This document shows positions 15,901 through 23,816 of a stretch of DNA of 35,515 nt, piece by piece. The position numbers were made by a program, and so were the translations under genes. Below the pieces are notes generated by a model. It did not search any database. It saw nothing but the letters and a program-made list of their open reading frames with translations, and had not been told where the DNA came from. Source of the stretch: a virus; the IMG/VR virus record IMGVR_UViG_3300021371_000050, positions 1 to 35,515 of that record; one strand, 5' to 3'. Every line of letters starts with the position of its first letter. Position 1 is the first letter of the stretch.

Positions 15901-18900
15901 CAGCCTTAAAGGTTTGAATGCTGAAATAAGATCTCTCAACAAAGCTCTTAAGAAAGGCACGATGACTAGGGGAGAAGCTGAGAAAAGTTTAAAATCTTTC
16001 ACAGCTCAGATTAAGACAAACAATTCTGTAAGGAAGAAAGTTAACAGCAAAGCTCTTGATTCATTAAAAATAGAGGACAAGACTCAGAAGGGCCAAAGAG
16101 ATAAATTAGGAATGATATTCGGCCTACAAGCTGGATTGACAGCTCTTACAGCTATAACTGGGGATTCTGAAAGCAAATTCGCTCAGTTAACTAATGCAGT
16201 GTCTGATGCTGCCTCCACAGCTACAAGCTTTGCTTTTGCTGGTTCAGCGTTGAAAGACATGGGTGAAGGCTTAGAGGAGGCTGGTGGAGCTATAACCGGA
16301 AAACTGGGTGGTCTTATGGGTAAACTAGGTTCGCTTGGTACGGTTGTGGGTGTAGCTGTTGGTAGTTTTGAATTGGTCAAGAATGTAGTGGCAGAATTGG
16401 ATGGGACAAACGACGGGATAAGAAATGAAAGCTTAAAAACTGTCAGCGCTATGGCTAGGCTGGAAAAAGCTTCTGATGACTTAACTTTTGCTTTTGGTTT
16501 GGTGGGTAAAAGTGCTAAGATAGAAGGAGATATAGAGGCAAAAAATATTGTTGGCCAGAGAGGTCCAAGCGAGTTTCTTTTAGACAGTATGTCCCCTGAA
16601 TTTGCTAGGAAAAGGAATATAGAGAGGCGGGCTTTGCAAGCCGAGAAAGGGCAAGAACAAAGAGATATTTATAGTATAAACCCAGACACAGGGGAGGTAA
16701 GGCAGCTTGTGGATAGAACTTTTGCTGGGGACGAATCTTCCCAAGCTGAATTAAAAAAGAGTTTCACAAGTATTGCATCTGGCTTCAAATCTTTGGGCAA
16801 AAGTTCTGCTGAGATTGATAAGATACTAGACAATTATAAGAGCGAACTTGATGCTAGTGAATTAGATCTATTTAGGTTAGCTTTCCAGAACTTTGCCAAG
16901 GTGGTCAGAGTAGGGGCTAAAAACTTCCAGAGCGCCCTAGATGGACTCAGTCTTGATGAGTTAGAAGCTTTAGCCCAAGGACCACTACCCGTCGGCAAGT
17001 CACTTGTTGATAGGGATCTTGATCGTGTTGGCGGTGACCCAGCCTCGTCTGCTTTTTTTAAAACAGCTGGTATAGCTCCAAATCTTAGGGAGGATCAGAG
17101 AAAGAATCTAATTCAAGAAACTCTTGACGAAAGAAAAAAGAAAAACGCATCCCAGATAAAAACTATCAATGACGATATTGCCAAGGCTGAAATAGCTCAT
17201 GCCATTAAAATGAAAACACTCCGGCTGGATGAAAAGAATGATGCTGAAAATTTCCTAGAACAGCAGAAAGCTTTGAATAATTTAGGAGCTGTGACCATTT
17301 TAAAAATGGAGAGGAAAATAGCTCTTGATCGAAAAGACATCGAGCTTGAGAAAGAAATGCTTAAGCTGGTCGGAGAAGAAGGTTTGAAAATAAAAGGTAT
17401 CGCAATTAGCAAGGAGGGTGTAGCTGAACTTACTAAAAAAATACTATCTGGTAATACAGATACAATTGATTCGCTAAAAAGCATATTAGAACTACAAGGT
17501 TTTCAAGGTGATCTGGGGGCAGCTCAGGTTGACAACTTGCAAAAGGCTATAGAACGTTTAAAAGAAGTTTTCGGCTTAGAAAAGAAGATATTGGATCAGA
17601 GGTTTGTGAACCAAATTGGTGTTGGTCAAGGTGTTTTTGCAGACAAAACTACTAATCAACTTTACAACGAAGAAATTGAGATGCAAGGTCTCAAAAGATC
17701 GGCTGACGCAGGGAAAATAATTTCTGACTTGCAAACTCAAAACATTAGAATAGGTCAGAGTTTGCAGTTCGGAGGTTTTAGCTCCGTTGGGATGGCTGAT
17801 GCGAGAAGCAAAGTTAATTCTAATAATTTGACCATAGAAGAACAAAATAGAGCTAAACTAGTATCAAATCAGACGGTAGCTATGGAGAAATTAACAGAAT
17901 CCATACGTACAGCTAATTCAGATCAAAAGCCCGGTTTAGAGAGTGATAGAAGGTTGCTATTAAAGAGGCAAGCAGAGGAAAGAAGGTTAGCTGACGTAAA
18001 AGTTCAAAACGCTAGGGAAAAAGCAAACCTTCCTGACCCTGATCTTGCAAAGCTAAACAGGTCTATGGGGCAGAGGGTGTCTGACAAGTTTGGGGATTCT
18101 CTGAAAACAAGCTCTCAACTAAAAGACAATCTAATAGATTCATCGTTTCAGTTTATGATGAATATGGATCAAGCATTTAGAAATGCAATTGGTGGCGCAG
18201 ATGACCTAGGTGAAGCCTTACTTGGTATCGGAAAACAATTTTTAAGTGATATCACAGGGGCTTACAGTAAAAAGTTCTTGACTGATTCTTTTGCTGGCGT
18301 TTTTGGCAAAGGTCTTAAAGATGAAGTCCAAGTCAAAACTGCTGCAGCAGGTGGTTTTATTTCTGGAGGTTCTGGCAACAAAGACGATGTCCCTGCTATG
18401 CTGATGGGCGGCGAATTTGTTATGAGGAAAAGTGCTGTTCAAAAGTATGGCGCAGGTTTCTTTAATGCTTTGAACAATGGTGGGGTTTCAGGTTACGCTT
18501 CGGGAGGTTCTGTAAGGCAGAGAAGAGATAATGAAGGTATGTTTAGAACCCCATCATCATCTTCTGGTTATATAAGTGGAGCTGCCGACCTTATGTCTTT
18601 TGCCACCCAATCTCCTAACAGGATGGGTGGGGATAGCTTCATAAAGGGAGGTGCTACAGCAGCTTTTCTAGATCCTGAGAGTGCTAGGTTAAGCATGTTC
18701 GGTCGTAGGAACAGTCAGCAGTTCGAACAGATCCAAGGGGCTAAAAGACAAGCCTTCGATCTGGCTATTGCAGAAATGGCGCAGGAAGATGAGGCAAGAA
18801 GGGCCGCCAAGAAATCCAAAGGGCAGTTCTTAAAAGATATCCTCTCTGCTGGAATAAGTGCTGGGGCAGGTTACCTAGGGGCGCAGTTTGCGACAACTCA

Positions 18901-19558
18901 AGGACTAGGAAAAATCGCAAAAGGTTTAACCGGGTTTGGAGCTAACATACTTGGGACTGCAGTTACTGATGGTGGGTCTAGTGGTTTTGGAAATTTCGGA
19001 GCTGGTTATTTTGGGAACAATATCCCTAAAGGGGTGCCAGTATTCGATGATGAAATCGGGAATGGTTACATTTCCTCCTTCGGAAATGAACAAGATATCT
19101 TAGATAGTCTTCCCGGAGGTCCAGTAATGTATGGACCTGATGGTGTATTAAGAGGTGCATCGAATACTAGTTTACCATTCAGCTTCGCTACCGGAGGAAT
19201 GGTCTCCAACGCTTCAGGTGTAGACACTGTCCCGACCATGCTATCAGGAGGAGAGTTTATTATGAACGCTGCTGCTACTAAGAGACTAGGCGCTGGAAAT
19301 TTACAAGCTCTTAACTCAGGGTCTGGTGGAGGTGGAGATAATTCTCAGTTAGTAGGAAAACTAGATGAGCTGATCAGTGCTACTGAAGATGCTACTGGAG
19401 GCGAAATTAATATCACTATAAATAGCGAAGGAAAAGAAAACGTCAAGACCTCTGAGGGTGCTTCTGAAGACCAGAAGAGGCTGTCAGAAAGAATCAAAAC
19501 AGTAGTTAAACAAGTCATCACAGACGAAAAGAGATTGGGAGGCCAACTTAGGAAGTAA
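12983..19558 (+). CDS. Tape measure protein with embedded PD-(D/E)XK-like domain
   Basis: The tape measure sets tail length and passes through the tube; 2,191 residues fits a long tail. The N-terminal 400 residues match the TP901-type tape measure core (VEKSMANINSILRQTDAQMS, then AALELSRQGLKAEQVTQRL and GLSAADSVSGLTAAINSFSK). A hydrophobic stretch near residues 419-443 may contact or cross membrane. Five PNFA/PNYA motifs occur at residues 571-577, 593-599, 627-634, 894-901 and 949-955. Between the third and fourth lies a globular insert (about 640-890) with Glu750, Asp775 and Glu798-x-Lys800, the order and spacing of a PD-(D/E)XK nuclease core. Long helices (1150-1730) follow. Two C-terminal copies of a VPAMLMGGEFVM-type motif (near residues 1800 and 2080) are typical of tape measures. 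It overlaps the next gene by 1 base. Confidence 0.92.
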   Translation: MPLQLQVTQTGLERSIQEGMKKAGRNLKLNLGNTRNIDALSQPLGRLTGKADEFTKSMEAANARVLAFGASVGVIAAVTKGMQELVRTTIEVEKSMANINSILRQTDAQMSTFKDTLFDVARNTEQTFGAVAEAALELSRQGLKAEQVTQRLNDALVLSRLSGLSAADSVSGLTAAINSFSKSGITSAEVLNKISAAAASAAVSDRDLIEGLKRSGAVAVSTGVGFDKLLGIIGALQEKTARGGAVIGNSLKTIFTRIQDVDRLKSLQNLGVQVTDLEGNVLSADKVIENLAPTFAKLDQVSKVNLADNLVGKFQIAPFLSLLEQYNAEVVRSNEIAKTSFGATNEAYERNIALNDTLSAALNSAVINMKELGNTLGEIGVTDNLKNVLGFFNSIAESLQGTLDGEGAGSTFAKGLVKGIGAILSGPGLVLLGAVVTKLAFGFVKFGTSSLKTFFGLNQAAKEHANLQGQITAALLNDSSIRQDILSIENKSISVEEKRKQQAEAIAAAMNAQLTVMKQMQSISKGITPSVAANTKAARSKSAAGGFLPIGAESADISRGVGGAPSSAKPVVIPNFAFGGGKRGTMVANSSEYIVPNYANGGDAIFNQNMASSMGLPANAKKVRAASGYIPNFAQGDPINSKGRYIMLHGEHGKTNANKMAYYHPETGKYNVTDQEGALAIRVPVYGLTDANKGNTVNEYIKEYEDFAIDQGFKKSRELTKHLPTKQVESAIKAKVNSGAVAGFAGSIYELALASMLTDEEFKNYADQAETSNFDLNLKGQEKLLKLYGIGTKPLHGEVKGKNNPDNVASAAAKIHRVMGVEGQKKQAPQTGKLIGKKLSRNDAKRFGIISDSKIHTITAGDIEKINANTPEGKRPSFAAKTGVFSGFVKRSASGYIPNFADPLQDAIGREQAAGLPVSQIRINQSGKLRNSQNPMGLAVTNTRDEPTGAIPNFAKGDLEMSDFGTKSRPVEASLKGLNAEIRSLNKALKKGTMTRGEAEKSLKSFTAQIKTNNSVRKKVNSKALDSLKIEDKTQKGQRDKLGMIFGLQAGLTALTAITGDSESKFAQLTNAVSDAASTATSFAFAGSALKDMGEGLEEAGGAITGKLGGLMGKLGSLGTVVGVAVGSFELVKNVVAELDGTNDGIRNESLKTVSAMARLEKASDDLTFAFGLVGKSAKIEGDIEAKNIVGQRGPSEFLLDSMSPEFARKRNIERRALQAEKGQEQRDIYSINPDTGEVRQLVDRTFAGDESSQAELKKSFTSIASGFKSLGKSSAEIDKILDNYKSELDASELDLFRLAFQNFAKVVRVGAKNFQSALDGLSLDELEALAQGPLPVGKSLVDRDLDRVGGDPASSAFFKTAGIAPNLREDQRKNLIQETLDERKKKNASQIKTINDDIAKAEIAHAIKMKTLRLDEKNDAENFLEQQKALNNLGAVTILKMERKIALDRKDIELEKEMLKLVGEEGLKIKGIAISKEGVAELTKKILSGNTDTIDSLKSILELQGFQGDLGAAQVDNLQKAIERLKEVFGLEKKILDQRFVNQIGVGQGVFADKTTNQLYNEEIEMQGLKRSADAGKIISDLQTQNIRIGQSLQFGGFSSVGMADARSKVNSNNLTIEEQNRAKLVSNQTVAMEKLTESIRTANSDQKPGLESDRRLLLKRQAEERRLADVKVQNAREKANLPDPDLAKLNRSMGQRVSDKFGDSLKTSSQLKDNLIDSSFQFMMNMDQAFRNAIGGADDLGEALLGIGKQFLSDITGAYSKKFLTDSFAGVFGKGLKDEVQVKTAAAGGFISGGSGNKDDVPAMLMGGEFVMRKSAVQKYGAGFFNALNNGGVSGYASGGSVRQRRDNEGMFRTPSSSSGYISGAADLMSFATQSPNRMGGDSFIKGGATAAFLDPESARLSMFGRRNSQQFEQIQGAKRQAFDLAIAEMAQEDEARRAAKKSKGQFLKDILSAGISAGAGYLGAQFATTQGLGKIAKGLTGFGANILGTAVTDGGSSGFGNFGAGYFGNNIPKGVPVFDDEIGNGYISSFGNEQDILDSLPGGPVMYGPDGVLRGASNTSLPFSFATGGMVSNASGVDTVPTMLSGGEFIMNAAATKRLGAGNLQALNSGSGGGGDNSQLVGKLDELISATEDATGGEINITINSEGKENVKTSEGASEDQKRLSERIKTVVKQVITDEKRLGGQLRK
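14690..15847 (+). repeat. PNFA-type repeats in the tape measure gene
   Basis: Five degenerate copies of the core PNFA (variants VIPNFA, IVPNYA, SGYIPNFA twice, AIPNFA) occur at about nt 14,693, 14,759, 14,861, 15,662 and 15,827. They lie at the edges of Gly-rich linkers and flank the embedded domain, so they look like punctuation between modules. Confidence 0.75.
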
Positions 19559-20343
19559 TGTTTGGAGCAAGATACAATGACGAAGTAAGGGTTTTCATCT
19601 CTGGGCAAGAACTGTCCGGGATTGAAAACTTCGATATGTCCTACTCAAGTGCCAAAGGTTTGGTCACCCCACTTGGGACTAGCAAAGGCATGACCACTAC
19701 TGCTGGGCCTACTCAACAAGAGGTCTCATTCTCTAGATATTTGATTTATAATGATCCCATCCTGAGCTACACAGGTGATGTTAATATGTCTGGCAGCATG
19801 CATTACAATGGCAGTGCGTATGGTTTTGAGAGTGGTTACCTTTCTAATTACTCAGTTAATTGCGCTGTTGGTTCTGTGCCAAAGGTGAATGCTCAATTCT
19901 TTGTTGTTGATGAACTTAGGAGTGGAGAAAGCGCATCAGGTGTAGTAGCTCACCCAACTATAGACATACCAAGTCAGGGGAGCATCTCTATAACATGCGA
20001 CAATGTGACAACAAACCGTGTTATAGGTTTCGATTACTCATTGGCTTGCAAAAGAAAAGGGAACTATACTATAGGTCAAGAATCAGCAGTTAGTGTAGAC
20101 TTCATTCCACCCATACAATACTCAGCTAGTGTTCAAATAGAAGTGGATGATGCTTTCTTGGAGAGTGGATTTAATTTCTTGAACTCTAGGGAGGACAAGA
20201 CGGTAAGCTTCGACATAGATGGAAGGACAGGGGCCAACATCCAAGCTTTAACAGTCCCCAATGCTTCCCTTGTTTCAGAAAACCTAAGTATGTCTGCTGA
20301 TGGATCTTTACGTTTAAACCTTAGTTATGTCGGTCATGAGTGA
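19558..20343 (+). CDS. Tail protein, paralogue 3 (short form)
   Basis: The 261-residue protein starts on the last base of the tape measure stop codon (TAATG), so translation is coupled. It carries the core shared with the 7,816 and 21,288 genes: SGYLSNYSVNCAVGSVPKV near residues 92-110, then a second half with FDYSLACKRKGN and IQYSASVQIEVDD, corresponding to RTPIER/PVTAS parts in the others. Genes right after the tape measure usually encode the distal tail, so this may be a tube-like ring at the tail tip. Function is inferred from paralogy and location. Confidence 0.65.
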   Translation: MFGARYNDEVRVFISGQELSGIENFDMSYSSAKGLVTPLGTSKGMTTTAGPTQQEVSFSRYLIYNDPILSYTGDVNMSGSMHYNGSAYGFESGYLSNYSVNCAVGSVPKVNAQFFVVDELRSGESASGVVAHPTIDIPSQGSISITCDNVTTNRVIGFDYSLACKRKGNYTIGQESAVSVDFIPPIQYSASVQIEVDDAFLESGFNFLNSREDKTVSFDIDGRTGANIQALTVPNASLVSENLSMSADGSLRLNLSYVGHE

Positions 20344-21286
20344 TTTATTTTATAATAGAGATGAGAATATATCAGGGGTAGCCTTGCAGTCTGCTTTATC
20401 AGGAATCGGTACTCCTAGTTACGGTTCCTCAGTTTCGTTCAACTCTAAACTATTCCAATACGATACTAAAGACTCTTACACAAACACACTCCCTAATTCG
20501 TTGAATAACTTAGAGGCTACTTTCAACCTAAGGTATGAGACAAATGAAATCAATGCTCAAAAAGCCGCCGTCTTTTTTGAGGACAAACATGGTGACCAGA
20601 TGTTCCCAATATCCTTTAATGACACAACTTACAATACAGTTAGTGGGATATGCGACAGTTACTCTATTAACCATGTTAATAATCAGCATTACGAACTGGA
20701 TGCTTCTATAGTTGTAGACCAATCCCCAAACCTTTTGAATTGGTCGGGGATGAATTTTATTAATTACACACTAGTGAACTGGGCAACATCAACCTCTTAT
20801 GACAAGTTCGATATAATCTACAGTGGCGTCAATACAAACAAATTAAATAACTTCTATTATTGCACCGAAGACCACACTTCGTCATCTACTAGTGCTGATG
20901 GGCCTACAGGGTCTTCTAGTAAGTGGAGTCAAGAGTTTTTCTTTGAGCCTGATATTGGGTTTAATAACTCTGTTAATTTTAAGAACGAGCAGTTGGAATT
21001 TAAAAACTCCTTTAGACAAAGAGTGAAGTCTAATGACAACAATGCAACCTTCCCAGTAGACTACTCCTTTAAAAACATATCGAACAAACAACTAAAGGCT
21101 ATGGTCCACTTCCTAGAAACGAAAGGTGGTTATAGAAACTTTAGACATCAAATACCATCTATTTATAATAGGCCAAAGGTTTTCTACTCCCCTTCTTGGA
21201 CCCACACTTGGAACTATTTTAACTCAAACGATTTACAAGTAAGCCTAGTAGAAGACGTTCTAGGTATAATTCCAACAGATACTTAA
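20327..21286 (+). CDS. gpM-like minor tail protein with duplicated domain and carbohydrate-binding-like insert
   Basis: The 319-residue protein contains two similar units. Residues 239-310 (TFPVDYSFKNISNKQLKAMV, then GGYRNF and VFYSPSWTHTWNYF) match the lambda gpM minor tail family. Residues 62-130 show the same plan (ATFNLRYETNEINAQKAAVF, then a DSYSINHVNNQHYELDASIV strand pair), so an internal duplication is likely. Between them, residues about 146-208 resemble a chitin-binding-type module: NWATSTSYDKFDIIYSG, FYYCTEDHTS and SSSKWSQEF, with the typical Trp/Tyr/His spacing. The gene overlaps its upstream neighbour by 17 bases; ATG 20,336, three codons later, is an alternative start. A tail-tip protein contacting host sugars is inferred. 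Confidence 0.75.
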   Translation: MSVMSDLFYNRDENISGVALQSALSGIGTPSYGSSVSFNSKLFQYDTKDSYTNTLPNSLNNLEATFNLRYETNEINAQKAAVFFEDKHGDQMFPISFNDTTYNTVSGICDSYSINHVNNQHYELDASIVVDQSPNLLNWSGMNFINYTLVNWATSTSYDKFDIIYSGVNTNKLNNFYYCTEDHTSSSTSADGPTGSSSKWSQEFFFEPDIGFNNSVNFKNEQLEFKNSFRQRVKSNDNNATFPVDYSFKNISNKQLKAMVHFLETKGGYRNFRHQIPSIYNRPKVFYSPSWTHTWNYFNSNDLQVSLVEDVLGIIPTDT

Positions 21287-21287
21287 T

Positions 21288-22376
21288 ATGGCCAGAGATA
21301 TATTAAAAAGTAATAACTCTCTTGTGATTGCTGGGCAAAGACCAGCTTTTACTACATCAGATAGGGATGGAGCAACCATGAGTGGGGCTTTTATGAGTGC
21401 CGTTCAAAGTGTGTCTATAGGGTTCTCCCAAGATAGGCAGAAATCTAAACAGATTGGCTCTCAAAGTTTAGCTGTAAATGATATAACCCGTATGCCAGAC
21501 GTAGACTTGAGTATCGACTACTACTACACACCTGCCATGCTCAATGAAAATCTGCTAGGACTGTCTAATTCAAACCCCTCCTATGTTGGTACTGGTTTTT
21601 TTGAAGGCTACACTAATGATGATCAGAATTTTTACATTGTTAACCATGAGGATCAAGGTTCTGACTTAATTGTTGATAATGCTTCTACTGTGGCGAATTT
21701 AACAGCAGCATCCGAAGCTTTTTGTGTAGGCAACGCATTTCTGACAAGTTACTCGCTTGGGTTTTCAGTAGGATCTCTACCTGTGGTATCTACTTCTTAT
21801 AAATGCTCTAATCTCACTGTAGTTAACGGTCCATTCACTGGGGTGGAGAACCCAGCTATCAATCTTAACTCAGGCAACAACAATAATGTTGGTGCTGTTG
21901 ACCTAAGAGACGCAAGAGTAAGTGGTTCTGACTACTACAACAACATCAACAGGTTTGACCCGCCTTTATGTGGGCCAGATCATGTTGAACTAACCCTACA
22001 GAACTTAGAAGTCGGTGGTGCGCCTATAAGTGGCGATGCTCATATACAATCTTTTGCTTTTGATATCCCCATTCAAAGAACAGACCTTCATGGGCTGGGT
22101 AGTGACTATGTGTATGGAAGAAAAATACAATACCCTATAACAGCATCTGTAAGTATGGACCTTCTGGTTTCTGGTTTTGCTACTGGTGAATTGGCGGCAC
22201 TGATGAACACAGAATCAAGTTATGATTTTGACGTAAAGATACAAGATAGAAGCGGGGAGTATCAGAATACATTCTCTTTTGATTCTCTGAGATTAGAAAG
22301 TTCTGCCTACTCTATGGATGTTAATGACAACATGAATTACTCACTCAGCTTCAGTTTTGAAATAGAAAATCAATAA
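21288..22376 (+). CDS. Tail protein, paralogue 2
   Basis: The 362-residue protein is the closest in size to the minus-strand tail protein at 7,816-8,934. It shares the MAR- start, the core NAFLTSYSLGFSVGSLPVV (residues 149-167), FAFDIPIQRTDLHGLGSDY, and PITASVSMDLLVSG. It starts one base after the preceding stop and ends one base before the LamG-like gene. Being downstream of the tape measure, it is more likely a tail-tip or adaptor ring than the main tube subunit. No enzymatic motif is visible. Confidence 0.65.
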   Translation: MARDILKSNNSLVIAGQRPAFTTSDRDGATMSGAFMSAVQSVSIGFSQDRQKSKQIGSQSLAVNDITRMPDVDLSIDYYYTPAMLNENLLGLSNSNPSYVGTGFFEGYTNDDQNFYIVNHEDQGSDLIVDNASTVANLTAASEAFCVGNAFLTSYSLGFSVGSLPVVSTSYKCSNLTVVNGPFTGVENPAINLNSGNNNNVGAVDLRDARVSGSDYYNNINRFDPPLCGPDHVELTLQNLEVGGAPISGDAHIQSFAFDIPIQRTDLHGLGSDYVYGRKIQYPITASVSMDLLVSGFATGELAALMNTESSYDFDVKIQDRSGEYQNTFSFDSLRLESSAYSMDVNDNMNYSLSFSFEIENQ

Positions 22377-22377
22377 A

Positions 22378-23049
22378 ATGGGTTTAAAAATAAAAAACAG
22401 CAAAAACATTGTTACTGATAATCTAGTTCTAGCACTAGATGGTTCCGATAAGCTATCTTATTCTGGAAGCGGTTCGACTTGGCATGACAGAAGTGGTCAA
22501 GGTAATAATGGAACAATAGTTAATGCTTCATTTAGTAATGATTCTATTGTTTTTGATGGTACGGAAGATAGAGTTAGCACTAATTACGGTTCAGGAAAAA
22601 ACCCAACAACTCAAGATTTAACTTATGAAGTTTGGGCTAAAAAGTCTGGGACTTCTGCCGAAGAGTTTTTATTCTTTAATAGTCGATGGTCTGATAATAG
22701 AAGAGTTTACGTTGGGCGTAAAGGTGGAAACTTAGCTTGGGGAATCCAAGATAGGGGCTGGCATCAAACCGATACAGATTTCTCTATAACAGCTAATGAA
22801 TGGTTCCATACTGTTTTGACTTTTAGCGGATCTTCAGCAAAATTATACGCAAATTCAGAACTTAAAGCTACTGATACAATAACTAGTTATCAATTTTCTC
22901 ACGATCTAGTTGTAGGTAGTGCTAGAACTTATTCAAGCATTCAAGATTGGACAGGAAATATCGCAAGCTTTAGAGTGTATGAGAAAGCTCTTACGCAAGC
23001 AGAGATACTGCAAAACTACAATGCTACCAAAGGTAGATTTGGTCTTTAA
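22378..23049 (+). CDS. LamG/ConA-like domain protein, probable receptor-binding or tail surface protein
   Basis: The 223-residue product is almost entirely one concanavalin A-like (laminin G type) beta-sandwich. Landmarks are NLVLALDGSDKLSYSGSGST near residues 15-34, WHDRSGQGNNGTI, the strand QDLTYEVWAKKSG, NEWFHTVLTFSGSSAKLYAN, and NIASFRVYEKALTQAEILQN near the end. In phages such domains decorate tail tips or capsids and bind sugars. The gene is more AT-rich than its neighbours, suggesting later acquisition. Its stop overlaps the stop of the converging minus-strand gene by 4 bases, leaving no room for a terminator. Confidence 0.82.
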   Translation: MGLKIKNSKNIVTDNLVLALDGSDKLSYSGSGSTWHDRSGQGNNGTIVNASFSNDSIVFDGTEDRVSTNYGSGKNPTTQDLTYEVWAKKSGTSAEEFLFFNSRWSDNRRVYVGRKGGNLAWGIQDRGWHQTDTDFSITANEWFHTVLTFSGSSAKLYANSELKATDTITSYQFSHDLVVGSARTYSSIQDWTGNIASFRVYEKALTQAEILQNYNATKGRFGL

Positions 23050-23429
23050 TCGTAATCAACCTTGACATTCTTACTCTCGTAAGTTTTTAGTTCTGAAACG
23101 TGTCGCTGACCATTTCTTTTCGCAGCGTAATCGTCGAAGTATTTTTTCTTAACAGGGTCTTCTCCTCCAGCTTTCTCAGCCCTACGTTGGCTCATCTCCT
23201 CTGAGTAGTCTAACATATTACCCACAGTACCTTTCTTTGCCCCTGTGCTGTCCCTGAATTGACTTTGGCTAAAAGGGTCTATGTTTGAGTCAATTGATGC
23301 GTGAGGGACAGTAAACACCCTTTTCCACTCAAGGCCGAACTCGTCAATATAGATATGCTCATCATTCATTGATTGGAGAAGATCTTTCTCCTCTCCTGTG
23401 TCTGGATGACGGTAAGTGTAAAGAGGCAT
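23046..23429 (-). CDS. FmdB-like protein without zinc ligands
   Basis: The 127-residue protein starts MPLYTYRHPDTGEEKDLLQS, the signature start of FmdB-family zinc-ribbon proteins, followed by EWKRVFTVPHASID. The family's two Cys pairs are absent; there is no Cys in the protein. Similar Cys-less versions are frequent in cyanophage and other marine phage genomes. The C-terminal half is helical and charged (GNMLDYSEEMSQRRAEKAGG). It is the last gene of the minus-strand operon. Function is unknown; family name does not imply transcriptional control here. Confidence 0.75.
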   Translation of the reverse strand: MPLYTYRHPDTGEEKDLLQSMNDEHIYIDEFGLEWKRVFTVPHASIDSNIDPFSQSQFRDSTGAKKGTVGNMLDYSEEMSQRRAEKAGGEDPVKKKYFDDYAAKRNGQRHVSELKTYESKNVKVDYD

Positions 23430-23440
23430 ATGTTATTATA

Positions 23441-23469
23441 AATAAAAACGGGGGCGTTTCCACCCCCGC
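23441..23469 (-). terminator. Intrinsic terminator after Hsp20 gene
   Basis: On the minus strand a GC-rich stem (CGGGGG paired with CCCCCG) is followed by TTTTTATTT. It separates the Hsp20 gene from the FmdB-like gene, which then needs its own start; TATTTATAATAAC lies just before that ATG. Confidence 0.8.
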
Positions 23470-23472
23470 TGT

Positions 23473-23787
23473 TTAATTGACCTTAATCTTAGAAGGTTTA
23501 ACCACCCCCTTTTTAGGTAACTCTACGAGGAGTAACCCTTTCTCCATCTTACAAGTTATGTTTTCTGTGTAAACTTTTTTCATTAATTTTACAGAAAATT
23601 TCTTTTTAGATTCCTTAGGTTTGGTCTCAATGTTTAGCAGATCGTCAGTTACCTCTACCTCAACATCATCTTTAGAGAAACCGGGAAGCTCAACCTTTAG
23701 TTGGTAAAAGTCTCCTTTGTCTCTAATGGTGCTATATGGTCTAACTGAATAATCTTCGAATATATTGTCAAATAATGTATTAATCAT
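23473..23787 (-). CDS. Small heat-shock protein (Hsp20 family)
   Basis: The 104-residue product is a compact alpha-crystallin domain: KGDFYQLKVELPGFSKDDVE (residues about 24-43), VEVTDDLLNIETK, then NITCKMEKGLLLVELPKKG, the conserved G-L-L-x-V-x-x-P ending. The N-terminal arm is short. Small heat-shock proteins hold unfolded proteins in soluble form; in marine phages they are thought to help virion assembly or protect host proteins. It lies between the glycosyltransferase and the FmdB-like gene on the minus strand, with a strong terminator behind it. Confidence 0.9.
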   Translation of the reverse strand: MINTLFDNIFEDYSVRPYSTIRDKGDFYQLKVELPGFSKDDVEVEVTDDLLNIETKPKESKKKFSVKLMKKVYTENITCKMEKGLLLVELPKKGVVKPSKIKVN

Positions 23788-23816
23788 AACATACTATTAA
23801 CATAACACATGCCACT

